Shown here: piece by piece, positions 1 through 5,138 of the stretch | Position numbering within the stretch: position 1 is the first letter of the stretch | Layout of the letters: each line of letters begins with the position of its first letter | Notes under the pieces: model-generated | What the model was told of the DNA's origin: nothing | Database searches by the model: none | What the model saw: only the letters and a program-made list of their open reading frames with translations | Program-made: the position numbers and the translations under genes | Source of the DNA: Microcaldota archaeon | Lineage (GTDB): Archaea; Micrarchaeota; Micrarchaeia; Anstonellales; Anstonellaceae | Assembly: GCA_023248665.1 (NCBI GenBank) | Contig: JAHFEC010000062.1 | Coordinates: forward strand, 1,712 to 7,134 | Direction of reading: 5' to 3' | DNA length: 5,423 nucleotides

Positions 1-93
1 TTTGGCGTGCTTGTAGAAATTCGCGTCCACGCCCTCCGAGACTTCGGGGTTGAAGAGAAGCACGGAGCTGCAATCCTGGAAAGGGAACCTCAT
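1..93 (-). CDS. N-terminal fragment of an unidentified protein, cut by the left edge
   Basis: A minus-strand frame opens with ATG at 93 and stays open for 31 codons to the window edge. The peptide begins MRFPFQDCSSVLLFNPEVSE and continues GVDANFYKHAK, a normal-looking protein start with few rare residues. An in-frame TAA lies 27 bases upstream of the ATG, with no other ATG, GTG or TTG between, so the start is well fixed. A TATAAATA box about 25 bases upstream fits a leaderless or nearly leaderless archaeal transcript. An AGAAGGG run right before the ATG is too close to be a standard ribosome binding site. The gene is divergent from the plus-strand gene at 274. The fragment is too short to name a family. 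I am fairly sure it is coding, because frame, start and promoter agree. Confidence 0.6.
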   Translation of the reverse strand, partial: MRFPFQDCSSVLLFNPEVSEGVDANFYKHAK

Positions 94-114
94 GCCCTTC
101 TGACGAGCACAACC

Positions 115-122
115 TATTTATA
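115..122 (-). promoter_or_regulatory. Archaeal-type TATA box for the left-edge gene
   Basis: On the minus strand the octamer TATAAATA is centred near 118.5 and preceded by the purine-rich GCGAGAG, which could serve as a TFB recognition element. Archaeal TATA boxes centre about 26 bases before the transcription start, which would put the start at or next to the ATG at 93. A bacterial reading, with TATAAA as a -10 box, is weaker because no TTGACA-like hexamer lies 16-18 bases upstream. Positions are seen directly; promoter function is inferred. Confidence 0.5.
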
Positions 123-154
123 CTCTCGCGGGCATATTACGGATCGCTCATCAA

Positions 155-218
155 CAGCCTCAGGCAGGCTGCGACCGCACACGAAAATTTCGCGATCCGA
201 GATAGCGGTCGATTCGAC
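155..218. repeat. Small inverted repeats in the divergent promoter region
   Basis: The 180-base gap between the divergent genes holds three short dyads: CAGCCT-5-AGGCTG (155-171, perfect 6-base arms), the near-palindrome CGAAAATTTCG (182-192) and GTCGATTCGAC (208-218, 5-base arms around one T). Any of them could be an operator shared by the two genes, but such short dyads also arise by chance and none matches an operator I know. No tRNA or other RNA gene was found in 94-273. Confidence 0.25.
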
Positions 219-228
219 GGGCCGCCGA

Positions 229-268
229 TTATTTATCAACGCCCAGCCAGACGAGCGTTCAACGAGGG
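229..268 (+). promoter_or_regulatory. Possible promoter and ribosome binding site of the 274-900 gene
   Basis: An AT-rich TTATTTAT (229-236) is followed by GAGGG (264-268), five bases before the ATG at 274. If the AT-rich octamer is a TATA box, transcription would start near 258 and leave a leader of about 15 bases that contains the ribosome binding site. The ribosome binding site is what favours ATG 274 over upstream in-frame starts. The TATA assignment is weak, since it differs from the usual TTTAWATA. Confidence 0.35.
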
Positions 269-273
269 AAAAT

Positions 274-900
274 ATGGGAGATTCCAATCAGATTTATGCC
301 GCAGCCGGCCTCAAAAATCGCAAAGGGGCCGCCCAAGAAAAGCCGGATGGCGGCGGCCAGCTTCCGCTCGCCGGGCAGCAGAACGGCCGGAATTGGCTGT
401 CGGAGTTCAATGCCGATTTTCTGGCGCGCAAGGAAAAGGCCGGCTCCGACCCGCTCATGCCCCTCGGCCGGATGTCTTACGAGCTGGTCGGCCATATCTG
501 GGACGCCGTTCGTTCAAATAATTATCACGAAGCCCGACGGATGTCTGGTGTCCTCAAGACGGAGCCGTCGCTTTCCTCCATTTTCGAAGGCGAGAAGGGC
601 CGGGAGGCCAAGGACGAGGTGCTTGGCATCGTGCACCACTTGTCCGAAGACGCCGAGTTCATCAATGGCGCCAAGAAAGAGCTTTTGGACAACATCCTCC
701 AGATCCTTTACGCGGGCGGGCAAAAGGACGAGCTGGCCGGTTTCGTCCGTCTTTTCAGGGAGCAGCCTTCGCTGGCCGCCCATGCCATCGGGATGCTGAC
801 CTCCCACAATGAGAAGGAACTTCTTTCCACGCTGGATTTGGACGGCGCCCATCCCGTGGTGCGCGAATATGCCCGCAAGGCCGCCCGTTCCGTGAGGTAG
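274..900 (+). CDS. Hypothetical helical protein, 208 residues, with a HEAT-like C-terminus
   Basis: I do not recognise this protein as a named family. The frame is open from position 7, but the stretch before 274 overlaps the divergent gene and its promoter, and GAGGG lies at the right distance before ATG 274, so I take MGDSNQIYAA as the start. Residues 1-40 are Gly/Gln/Lys-rich and probably disordered. From about residue 41 (NWLSEFNADF) the chain looks alpha-helical and soluble, with no signal peptide, membrane segment or metal-binding Cys/His cluster. Residues 110-205 form successive short amphipathic helices, ending in AHPVVREYARKA (192-203), which resembles the B helix of a HEAT-type repeat. 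That suggests a protein-binding role rather than an enzyme, as inference only. It is transcribed alone and converges on the methyltransferase gene. Codon and base composition match the central GC-rich genes. Confidence 0.7.
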   Translation: MGDSNQIYAAAGLKNRKGAAQEKPDGGGQLPLAGQQNGRNWLSEFNADFLARKEKAGSDPLMPLGRMSYELVGHIWDAVRSNNYHEARRMSGVLKTEPSLSSIFEGEKGREAKDEVLGIVHHLSEDAEFINGAKKELLDNILQILYAGGQKDELAGFVRLFREQPSLAAHAIGMLTSHNEKELLSTLDLDGAHPVVREYARKAARSVR

Positions 901-953
901 CCACGGCTCGTTTCACGGCCAAAGCATCGGGCGCAGCGGCAGATGTCTTGTTC

Positions 954-970
954 CGGGCGCAAGCCGCCCG
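954..970. terminator. GC-rich hairpin in the convergent gap, possible terminator
   Basis: CGGGCG (954-959) and CGCCCG (965-970) form a perfect 6-base stem with a 5-base loop, directly against the stop codon of the methyltransferase gene and 54 bases after the stop of the plus-strand gene. No T-tract follows on either strand, so it is neither a classic intrinsic terminator nor an archaeal U-tract terminator. It is the only strong hairpin I see in the 70-base gap 901-970. Confidence 0.25.
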
Positions 971-2050
971 TCATGCCTCGATGCGCATGTGGTAGAAGAA
1001 ATCGTCCTCGCGGTATCGCTCGCTGCCCGTCTTTGCGTCCTCCATGCTCTTGCCGCCGTCCGCTTTTTTGTCGGCCGCATTCTTGCGGCCTCGGCCCCCT
1101 GCCTTGACATAGCCCAGCCCTTCCTTTTCCGACTCGTCCAGCCCGAGCGGGCCGCCTGCGAATCGTTGCGCGTATTCTTTCTGCTCCTCCACCGCGCTTC
1201 TTGCGCCTTTCTCGGCCAGAGCGCACGCCAAGTAGATGAAATTCAAGTCCACGGTCCATTGCCCGCCATATTCGCGCACGATGGTGTCGTTCCAGATGCT
1301 TGGCGGCAGGTCGAAATCCTCGCGCCGGTAGAATCCGTAGTCGAAAATATCCATGCGCCCGTGGCGGGCCAGCCGTTCGCGCAGGTTCAGGATCGAGCGC
1401 GCGGCCGTTTTGTTGAACGGGATGAAATAGTTTGCAGGCATATGTGAAAGCAAGGATTCTTCCATCTCGCCAAGTCCGCTGTCCGGACGGCGCTCTTTGG
1501 CTTTCATTTCGACGCGCGCCGCCATCTTCTCGTCGTAATAAACAAGGCCGGTCCGGGCGTTCCTTCTCACGCCCATCTCGGCCGGCAAATCGGAGAAAAG
1601 CTCGTTGCATCGGATCAGGTCGAACATTTGGTCCGAAAGAGCGGGCTCGGGGATGGGCGCGCCGGCGTCGTATTCGCACAATGAGCTGTTCTTTAAGAAT
1701 CCGGCCTTGGCCATGCTGTCTTGCGCTTTCTTGAGCATCGCCGGCGAGAAATCGGCCAGCGTATAATGCGTGCGCGAAAAAATATCGGCCCCGCATTTTT
1801 CATCTTGTTCTTTGAGCTGCGCGAGGAATCCTTGCGCGAACGCGCCGGTGCCCACGCCGACCTCGAGCACCGAGTATCCGTCTTTCTCATTCTTTGCGGC
1901 CCAGCCGTGAAAATCGAGCGCATGGGCCCGCGTCAACAGGCCTTCCGGCGACTGGGCATAAGTGAGGAAATCCCCGTGTATGGACGTGTCCGGTGATTGG
2001 TAGTAGCGGCTGTTCTTTTCTTCCATCCATTTCGAAAGCGGCCGGAACAT
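971..2050 (-). CDS. MidA/NDUFAF7-like SAM-dependent methyltransferase (divergent)
   Basis: This is a predicted class I SAM-dependent methyltransferase of 359 residues. The SAM-binding glycine loop is VLEVGVGTGAF (61-71). Other elements match the MidA family order: YY..(S)..IHGDFLTYAQSPEG (16-37), where MidA proteins carry GGDFxTxPExS; YTLADFSPAMLKKAQ (96-110), the usual E/D-x-SPxLrxxQ; IRCNELFSDLPAE (146-158), the usual xNEFFDALP; and IFDYGFY (235-241) followed by GGQWTVDLNFIYL (262-274), the usual DYG...DLTaHVdF. Human NDUFAF7 dimethylates an arginine of a respiratory complex I subunit. The substrate here cannot be read from the sequence. Residues 315-347 form a Lys/Arg/Gly/Asp-rich tail that probably is flexible. 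The start at 2050 is fixed by GGTGAT five bases upstream. It is the last gene after the DnaJ gene, 22 bases away, so a chaperone-linked client methylation is conceivable but unproven. A general class I methyltransferase of another subfamily is the alternative. Confidence 0.75.
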   Translation of the reverse strand: MFRPLSKWMEEKNSRYYQSPDTSIHGDFLTYAQSPEGLLTRAHALDFHGWAAKNEKDGYSVLEVGVGTGAFAQGFLAQLKEQDEKCGADIFSRTHYTLADFSPAMLKKAQDSMAKAGFLKNSSLCEYDAGAPIPEPALSDQMFDLIRCNELFSDLPAEMGVRRNARTGLVYYDEKMAARVEMKAKERRPDSGLGEMEESLLSHMPANYFIPFNKTAARSILNLRERLARHGRMDIFDYGFYRREDFDLPPSIWNDTIVREYGGQWTVDLNFIYLACALAEKGARSAVEEQKEYAQRFAGGPLGLDESEKEGLGYVKAGGRGRKNAADKKADGGKSMEDAKTGSERYREDDFFYHMRIEA

Positions 2051-2055
2051 CAGGA

Positions 2056-2061
2056 ATCACC
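2056..2061 (-). promoter_or_regulatory. GGTGAT ribosome binding site of the methyltransferase gene
   Basis: On the minus strand GGTGAT lies five bases before the ATG at 2050, inside the 22-base gap after the DnaJ stop. It pairs with the ATCACC core at the 3' end of 16S rRNA. It selects MFRPLSKW as the start rather than the in-frame Met nine codons in, and indicates independent initiation within a shared transcript. Confidence 0.7.
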
Positions 2062-2072
2062 CATCAAAAATC

Positions 2073-3206
2073 CTAAAACCAGCTTTTCTTTGTTTTTCCC
2101 TCTTTGTCCGGCGCATCGAATTCGCGCAAAAGCTTTTTCTGAGCCTCATCGAGGTTCTTGGGCACCTGCACGATGGCGCGCACGATGAGGTCTCCCCGTC
2201 CGTGCCCGCGCAAGTAGGGCATGCCCTCGCCGCGGAGCCGAAACAGGGTGTGCGACGGCGTGCCGGCCGGAATGTCCATCTCGGCTTCTGACGTCAAGGT
2301 GGGCACTTTCACCTTGGCGCCCAGCGCGGCCTGCGAGAAGCGGATCGGCACGTCCGTGTGCAAGTCGTTGCCGTCCCGCGTAAAGCGCGGGTCGGGCCGC
2401 ACGCGCACGCGAACGAAGAGGTCGCCGGGTCCCGCGCGCCCCCATTCCCCCAGATCCTCGAGACGCAGGCGCATGCCGTCTTCGACCCCGGCCGGGACCT
2501 GCACATCGATTTTCTCGCGCTTGCGCGCCGAGCCGCCGCCCGCGCATTTGGAACAGGCCTTGGCCGGCATCCGGCCCCGTCCGCCGCATTTTGGGCAGGT
2601 GGTGACCGTGGAGAACCTTCCGAACGGCCCGAGGCTGCGCACGCTCTGCACCTGTCCGCGCCCGCCGCAGGTGGCGCAAGTTTTGAGGCTGCTGCCCGGC
2701 GCGGCGCCGGAGCCCTCGCAGCTTGAGCACCGGGAGAGGCGCTCGAACTCGATGCTTTTGGAGATGCCCTTGGCCGCCTCTTGCAGCGTGATGGCGATTT
2801 CGGTCTGGAGGTTGTTGCCCATCCCGTCCTCGTGCCCGCCCCCGAACATCTGCGAGAACATGGGGCCGAACGGGCCCTCGTCGTCTCCCCGGCCTCCGAA
2901 CCCGAAGCCCATCGAGCGGAAGACGTCCTCGAAGTCTCGGAAGTCGGCATTGCGGAAGATGTCCTCCTGTGAAAAGCGCTGGTCGAAGCCCGAATGGCCG
3001 TACTGGTCATAGACCTTTCGTTTCTGAGGGTCCGAGAGGGCGGCGTAGGCTTCCGAGATCTCCTTGAACTTCTCCTCCGCGCCCGCATCCTTGTTCTTGT
3101 CGGGGTGGAACTGCATGGCCAGTTTGCGGTAGGCGGACTTGATTTCATCTGTCGAGGCGCCTTTGGAAATCCCCAGTATGTCGTAATAATCGCGTTTGGC
3201 TGGCAT
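2073..3206 (-). CDS. dnaJ: Class A (type I) DnaJ / Hsp40 co-chaperone
   Basis: A complete 377-residue DnaJ, the usual length. It delivers unfolded clients to DnaK in the cytoplasm and stimulates DnaK ATP hydrolysis. Domains in order are: J domain (about 4-68) with the essential HPD at 34-36 and the KFKEISEAYAALSD helix; a Gly/Phe-rich linker (about 72-130) containing MFSQMFGGG; a zinc domain with four intact CxxCxGxG motifs at 160-167 (CSSCEGSG), 177-184 (CATCGGRG), 204-211 (CPKCGGRG) and 218-225 (CSKCAGGG); and C-terminal client-binding domains (about 135-159 and 227-350). GAGGT eight bases upstream supports ATG 3206. The sheet-turn motif usually written GxGxxGxxGGpPGDLyV appears as DLGEWGRAGPGDLFV (251-265), a mild departure. 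The gene follows the AlbA_2 gene by 16 bases and precedes the methyltransferase gene. DnaK and GrpE, the common neighbours, are absent here. Confidence 0.97.
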   Translation of the reverse strand: MPAKRDYYDILGISKGASTDEIKSAYRKLAMQFHPDKNKDAGAEEKFKEISEAYAALSDPQKRKVYDQYGHSGFDQRFSQEDIFRNADFRDFEDVFRSMGFGFGGRGDDEGPFGPMFSQMFGGGHEDGMGNNLQTEIAITLQEAAKGISKSIEFERLSRCSSCEGSGAAPGSSLKTCATCGGRGQVQSVRSLGPFGRFSTVTTCPKCGGRGRMPAKACSKCAGGGSARKREKIDVQVPAGVEDGMRLRLEDLGEWGRAGPGDLFVRVRVRPDPRFTRDGNDLHTDVPIRFSQAALGAKVKVPTLTSEAEMDIPAGTPSHTLFRLRGEGMPYLRGHGRGDLIVRAIVQVPKNLDEAQKKLLREFDAPDKEGKTKKSWF

Positions 3207-3214
3207 AGAGAGAT

Positions 3215-3234
3215 ACCTCTGCTTATGGTTTTAT
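3215..3234 (-). promoter_or_regulatory. Ribosome binding site and possible internal promoter of dnaJ
   Basis: On the minus strand GAGGT (3215-3219) lies eight bases before the dnaJ ATG and entirely within the 16-base gap after the AlbA_2 stop. Just upstream, overlapping the last codons of the AlbA_2 gene, CATAAAAC (ATAAAA at 3229-3234) is centred about 26 bases before the ATG. That is where an archaeal TATA box would produce a nearly leaderless dnaJ transcript. The ribosome binding site is fairly secure. The promoter is speculative, and would let dnaJ respond to stress separately from the upstream gene. Confidence 0.4.
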
Positions 3235-4563
3235 GACTTCCCAATGGCCGCCCTTGGTCGGACCGACCCAGCGGATAAGTCCTTCTTTATTCATCTTTTT
3301 GATGTGATACTTGATGCCGGCCAGACTCAGCTTGAGCCGGGCGGCCAAATTTTCCTTGCTCAAAGTTGGCTCGGCGCCCAGAAGTTCTAGCATTCGTTCA
3401 TCTGTTTTGGGGGTAGTTTTGGGGGTAGTATTGGGGGTAGTGCTCCCAAAGCCTTCCCGGCGCCAGAAGACGACCACAAAACCGGTTGCCACCGGCTTGA
3501 ATTCCACTTGCACGCCGGCCGCTTTGCATTCATCATAGATGCGCTTGAAGCCGCTGCCCCAGCGCTCGCTGCGCCCGGTTTTATAGACCGTTTCAGCGAT
3601 GAGGGTATTGCGCAGGATGGACTCCCCCTCTCCGTTGGCATATTCCTGCGGACTGATGGATGGCAGGAACTCGCCCGGATTGTATATCTCGATGCGGTCC
3701 TTGTAGATGGCGATTTCGTTGCTTTTGGCATTGGTGTAATCCCGGTGCACCAGCGAATTGACCAGCGCCTCGCGGATGGCCTTGATGGGGACTTCCGGGA
3801 TTTCCTTGCGCCGCATCTGGCCGAACTCGACGCGCCAGCTCATGTGCTCGCGCAGGTAATCCTCCCCCCGGTCGAGGAGGGTGAAGAGGTTGCCCTTGAA
3901 GGACTGGATGTCCAAAAACGTGAGCTTGTCCGTTCCGGCGAAGATGGCGGCCTGGATTTCGAGGATATTTTCATTGCAGAAGAGCGCCTCAGCGGCGCGC
4001 AGAAGCCGGCCATTTTTGACCAAGCCCAACTTTTGCAGCGTGGAAGGGGCATTTTGGTAAGTGAAATTGATGCGCTTGGCTTCCCGGGCTTCCCGCATGA
4101 ACATGTGGATGGTCCGGGCATTGGCCTCTTTTGGTTTGCGCCTTGACGATTCAGATTCCCACTTCTTGCTGGAGCGGATGCCAAAAAGCCGCTCCAGCTC
4201 GTGCGGGCTGATTTGCCGATTCTGGTCTGCGACCCGCACATACGCCCGCCCGTCGCAGAAATAGGGCACCTGGCTCCCCTCGAACTGGACGCGGACGCAG
4301 TCTTTTCCTTCGATTTCCACCCGCCCGATTTTGGGGAATATTTTCGGCTCGATGTGCTGGTGGATGGATTGGGACAAGTCCCTTAGGGTCTTGGCGGATA
4401 CGTCCTGCCCGATGACATCGCCGTTGTCCTTGAGCCCGAAATATAATTCGCCCTGCTGGTGCTTGTTGAGCATGGCTACGATGGATTTGAGGGCTTCCCC
4501 CAGCTCGGCGGTGGAACGCTTGAGTTCTAATGTTTCGGATTCGTGGAGAGACACAGGAGACAT
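3223..4563 (-). CDS. Schlafen-like AlbA_2 / RecG-C-terminal-type regulator with winged helix
   Basis: A 446-residue protein of the widespread AlbA_2 family, often annotated as a putative transcriptional regulator or ATP-dependent helicase RecG-like protein, although it has no helicase motifs. The N-terminal AlbA_2 (Schlafen-like) domain covers about 7-127, with ESETLELKRS (8-17), LYFGLKDNGDVIG (40-52) and RAYVRVADQNRQIS (106-119). The C-terminal putative ATP-binding (HATPase_c_4) segment carries EALVNSLVHRDY (265-276), IEIYNPGEFLP (291-301) and GRSERWGSGFKRI (330-342). A Thr/Pro/Lys linker (374-387) leads to a winged helix (388-446; LAARLKLSLAGIKYHIKKM) suited to DNA binding. Its role is probably regulatory; the ligand and target are unknown. 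ATG 4563 lacks a ribosome binding site; GTG 4554 (codon 4) is an alternative start, see findings. It heads the minus-strand cluster with dnaJ and the methyltransferase gene. Relatives are common in defence and accessory regions. Confidence 0.88.
   Translation of the reverse strand: MSPVSLHESETLELKRSTAELGEALKSIVAMLNKHQQGELYFGLKDNGDVIGQDVSAKTLRDLSQSIHQHIEPKIFPKIGRVEIEGKDCVRVQFEGSQVPYFCDGRAYVRVADQNRQISPHELERLFGIRSSKKWESESSRRKPKEANARTIHMFMREAREAKRINFTYQNAPSTLQKLGLVKNGRLLRAAEALFCNENILEIQAAIFAGTDKLTFLDIQSFKGNLFTLLDRGEDYLREHMSWRVEFGQMRRKEIPEVPIKAIREALVNSLVHRDYTNAKSNEIAIYKDRIEIYNPGEFLPSISPQEYANGEGESILRNTLIAETVYKTGRSERWGSGFKRIYDECKAAGVQVEFKPVATGFVVVFWRREGFGSTTPNTTPKTTPKTDERMLELLGAEPTLSKENLAARLKLSLAGIKYHIKKMNKEGLIRWVGPTKGGHWEVIKP
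3405..3440. repeat. Three 12-base tandem repeats within the AlbA_2 gene
   Basis: The unit TTTTGGGGGTAG occurs at 3405-3416 and 3417-3428, and as TATTGGGGGTAG at 3429-3440. It encodes the repeated TTPK/N linker between the ATP-binding-like segment and the winged helix. A 12-base period keeps frame, so copy number could vary without breaking the gene. Such Thr/Pro repeats are a known habit of this family. The three G5 runs are one short of a standard four-run G-quadruplex. Confidence 0.8.
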
Positions 4564-4586
4564 CTCTAGTTAACTTTCATAAATGG
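4548..4586 (-). promoter_or_regulatory. Start region of the AlbA_2 gene: TATA-like box and small repeats
   Basis: The stretch holds a TATA-like TTTATGA (minus strand, 4583-4577), the palindrome AGTTAACT (4568-4575), the dyad GAGA-CA-TCTC (4557-4566) and a direct repeat of GAGACA at 4548-4553 and 4557-4562. The TATA-like box is centred 26 bases before the GTG at 4554 but only 17 before the ATG at 4563, which favours a leaderless GTG start if it is the promoter. The dyads over the start codon could be an autoregulatory operator for a winged-helix regulator. All functional statements here are inference. Confidence 0.3.
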
Positions 4587-4807
4587 TCTTCACCGACGTT
4601 GATAAGTTGGGGCAGACCGGCATCCGTCAGGTCGCGGGCGGACTTGATTTCTGGGTGATCGGGTTTGGAGGACATGTGAAGGAGCCTCATTTGTTCAAAC
4701 AATATTCAGACGGTTAGTGCGCGTTTCGGAGTTCGAATAGGGTGCACTTCAAGTTCGTTATAGTCCTCGTACTGGGTCTTCGGCACCCAGAGGAGACTCA
4801 GACAGTT
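4577..4807 (-). pseudogene. Protein-like frame interrupted by one TGA; gene remnant or two tiny ORFs
   Basis: This covers the gap between the Trypco2-like gene and the AlbA_2 gene, and overlaps the end of the former in another frame. On the minus strand one frame is open from 4807 (after TAA at 4808-4810) to a TGA at 4577-4579, broken only by a TGA at 4706-4708. The first half contains LWVPKTQYEDYNELEVHPIR and then TPKRALTV. The second half contains MSSKPDHPEIKSARDLTDAG and then LPQLINVGEDHL. Both read like real protein, with acidic and hydrophobic residues balanced. Possible starts are GTG 4786 for the first, and ATG 4690 or ATG 4675 for the second, the latter with GAGG nine bases upstream. 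No family is recognised. It may equally be chance; a plus-strand ORF overlaps it. Confidence 0.25.
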
Positions 4808-5120
4808 TTATCCAACTCTCGTGACCAAGCCTATCCATTTTTGCTTTTGCTTCCCTCTCTGTTAATTCCGAGAGTTCGGCCCGTTCTTTCGCGAGAATTA
4901 AGTCCGTTCGGAGTTCAAAACGGATTTTAATCCGATGCACTTCTTCTGCTGAAATCTTAGCCCCTAGCTCAACTATTTGGATTTGCAAACCTCCCCCAGT
5001 TTGTGTATTCGTTGTAGTAGTTAGCTCCATTTCGATAGGTGCAGCTAATTGAGCATCGTTTCCGATCCCATTCTTGATTTTTTCTTTGACAGTCTTTAGA
5101 TATTCTTCAAGAGCTACCAT
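4758..5120 (-). CDS. Trypco2-like small protein (trypsin-co-occurring domain 2 type)
   Basis: A 120-residue soluble protein. Residues 3-68 match what I recall of the Trypco2 domain: a short N-terminal helix (VALEEYLKTVKEKI), then PIEMELTTTTN (28-38), a Gly-rich turn GGG (42-44), LQIQIVELGAKIS (45-57) and EVHRIKIRFEL (60-70), corresponding to the family pattern of a strand, a G-rich turn, a strand ending in GxK, then hRVK/I. Residues 71-97 form a charged helix or short coiled coil; the last 20 residues are not distinctive. Trypco2 has been described by comparative genomics in NTPase- and protease-centred conflict systems of prokaryotes, but no biochemical role is established that I know of. 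A full GGAGGTGA four bases before ATG 5120 makes the start secure and suggests strong translation. It is the second gene of a unit with the small protein upstream (18-base gap). Local GC is about 43 %, well below the central genes, consistent with acquisition by transfer. Confidence 0.7.
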   Translation of the reverse strand: MVALEEYLKTVKEKIKNGIGNDAQLAAPIEMELTTTTNTQTGGGLQIQIVELGAKISAEEVHRIKIRFELRTDLILAKERAELSELTEREAKAKMDRLGHESWIKLSESPLGAEDPVRGL

Positions 5121-5124
5121 TTAC

Positions 5125-5132
5125 TCACCTCC
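5125..5132 (-). promoter_or_regulatory. Full-length Shine-Dalgarno site GGAGGTGA of the Trypco2-like gene
   Basis: On the minus strand GGAGGTGA is a full eight-base match to the 16S rRNA 3' end, four bases before ATG 5120. It is the strongest ribosome binding site in the window and occupies the 18-base gap after the upstream gene's stop, so the Trypco2-like protein may be made in excess over its partner. Confidence 0.8.
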
Positions 5133-5138
5133 TTTGCA

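Noticed and set aside
7..273. Upstream extension of the 274-900 gene to a start at 7.
   Set aside because: The stretch overlaps the divergent gene's coding start and TATA box, its translation is Arg/Ser/Thr-rich without pattern, and the ribosome binding site is at ATG 274.
2146..3244. Long ORFs in other frames and on the opposite strand across the dnaJ gene.
   Set aside because: They are Arg/Pro/Ala-rich shadows produced by the high GC content; the DnaJ frame has all family motifs intact.
3405..3440. G-quadruplex or CRISPR-like repeat.
   Set aside because: There are only three G5 runs, with no fourth nearby, and the 12-base units have no spacers; the repeat is explained as a coding Thr/Pro linker.
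3223..4563. Calling the AlbA_2 protein a RecG helicase.
   Set aside because: It has no Walker A, DEAD/DEAH or other helicase motifs; the RecG name comes only from database labels of the C-terminal ATP-binding-like segment.
4706..4708. TGA as a selenocysteine codon.
   Set aside because: No catalytic context, no family match and no evident SECIS-like hairpin downstream; a remnant or separate ORFs are simpler.
4583..4717. Plus-strand 44-codon ORF (MVFTDVDKLGQTGIRQVAGG...).
   Set aside because: It reads fairly like protein, but it directly follows an in-frame TAA, has no ribosome binding site or well-placed TATA box, and overlaps the minus-strand frame with the same codon boundaries. I could not decide by sequence alone and kept the minus-strand reading as slightly better in context.
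4725..4745. GTTCGAAT motif resembling a tRNA T-loop.
   Set aside because: The flanking bases do not pair into a five-base T-stem and no acceptor, D or anticodon arm could be built around it.
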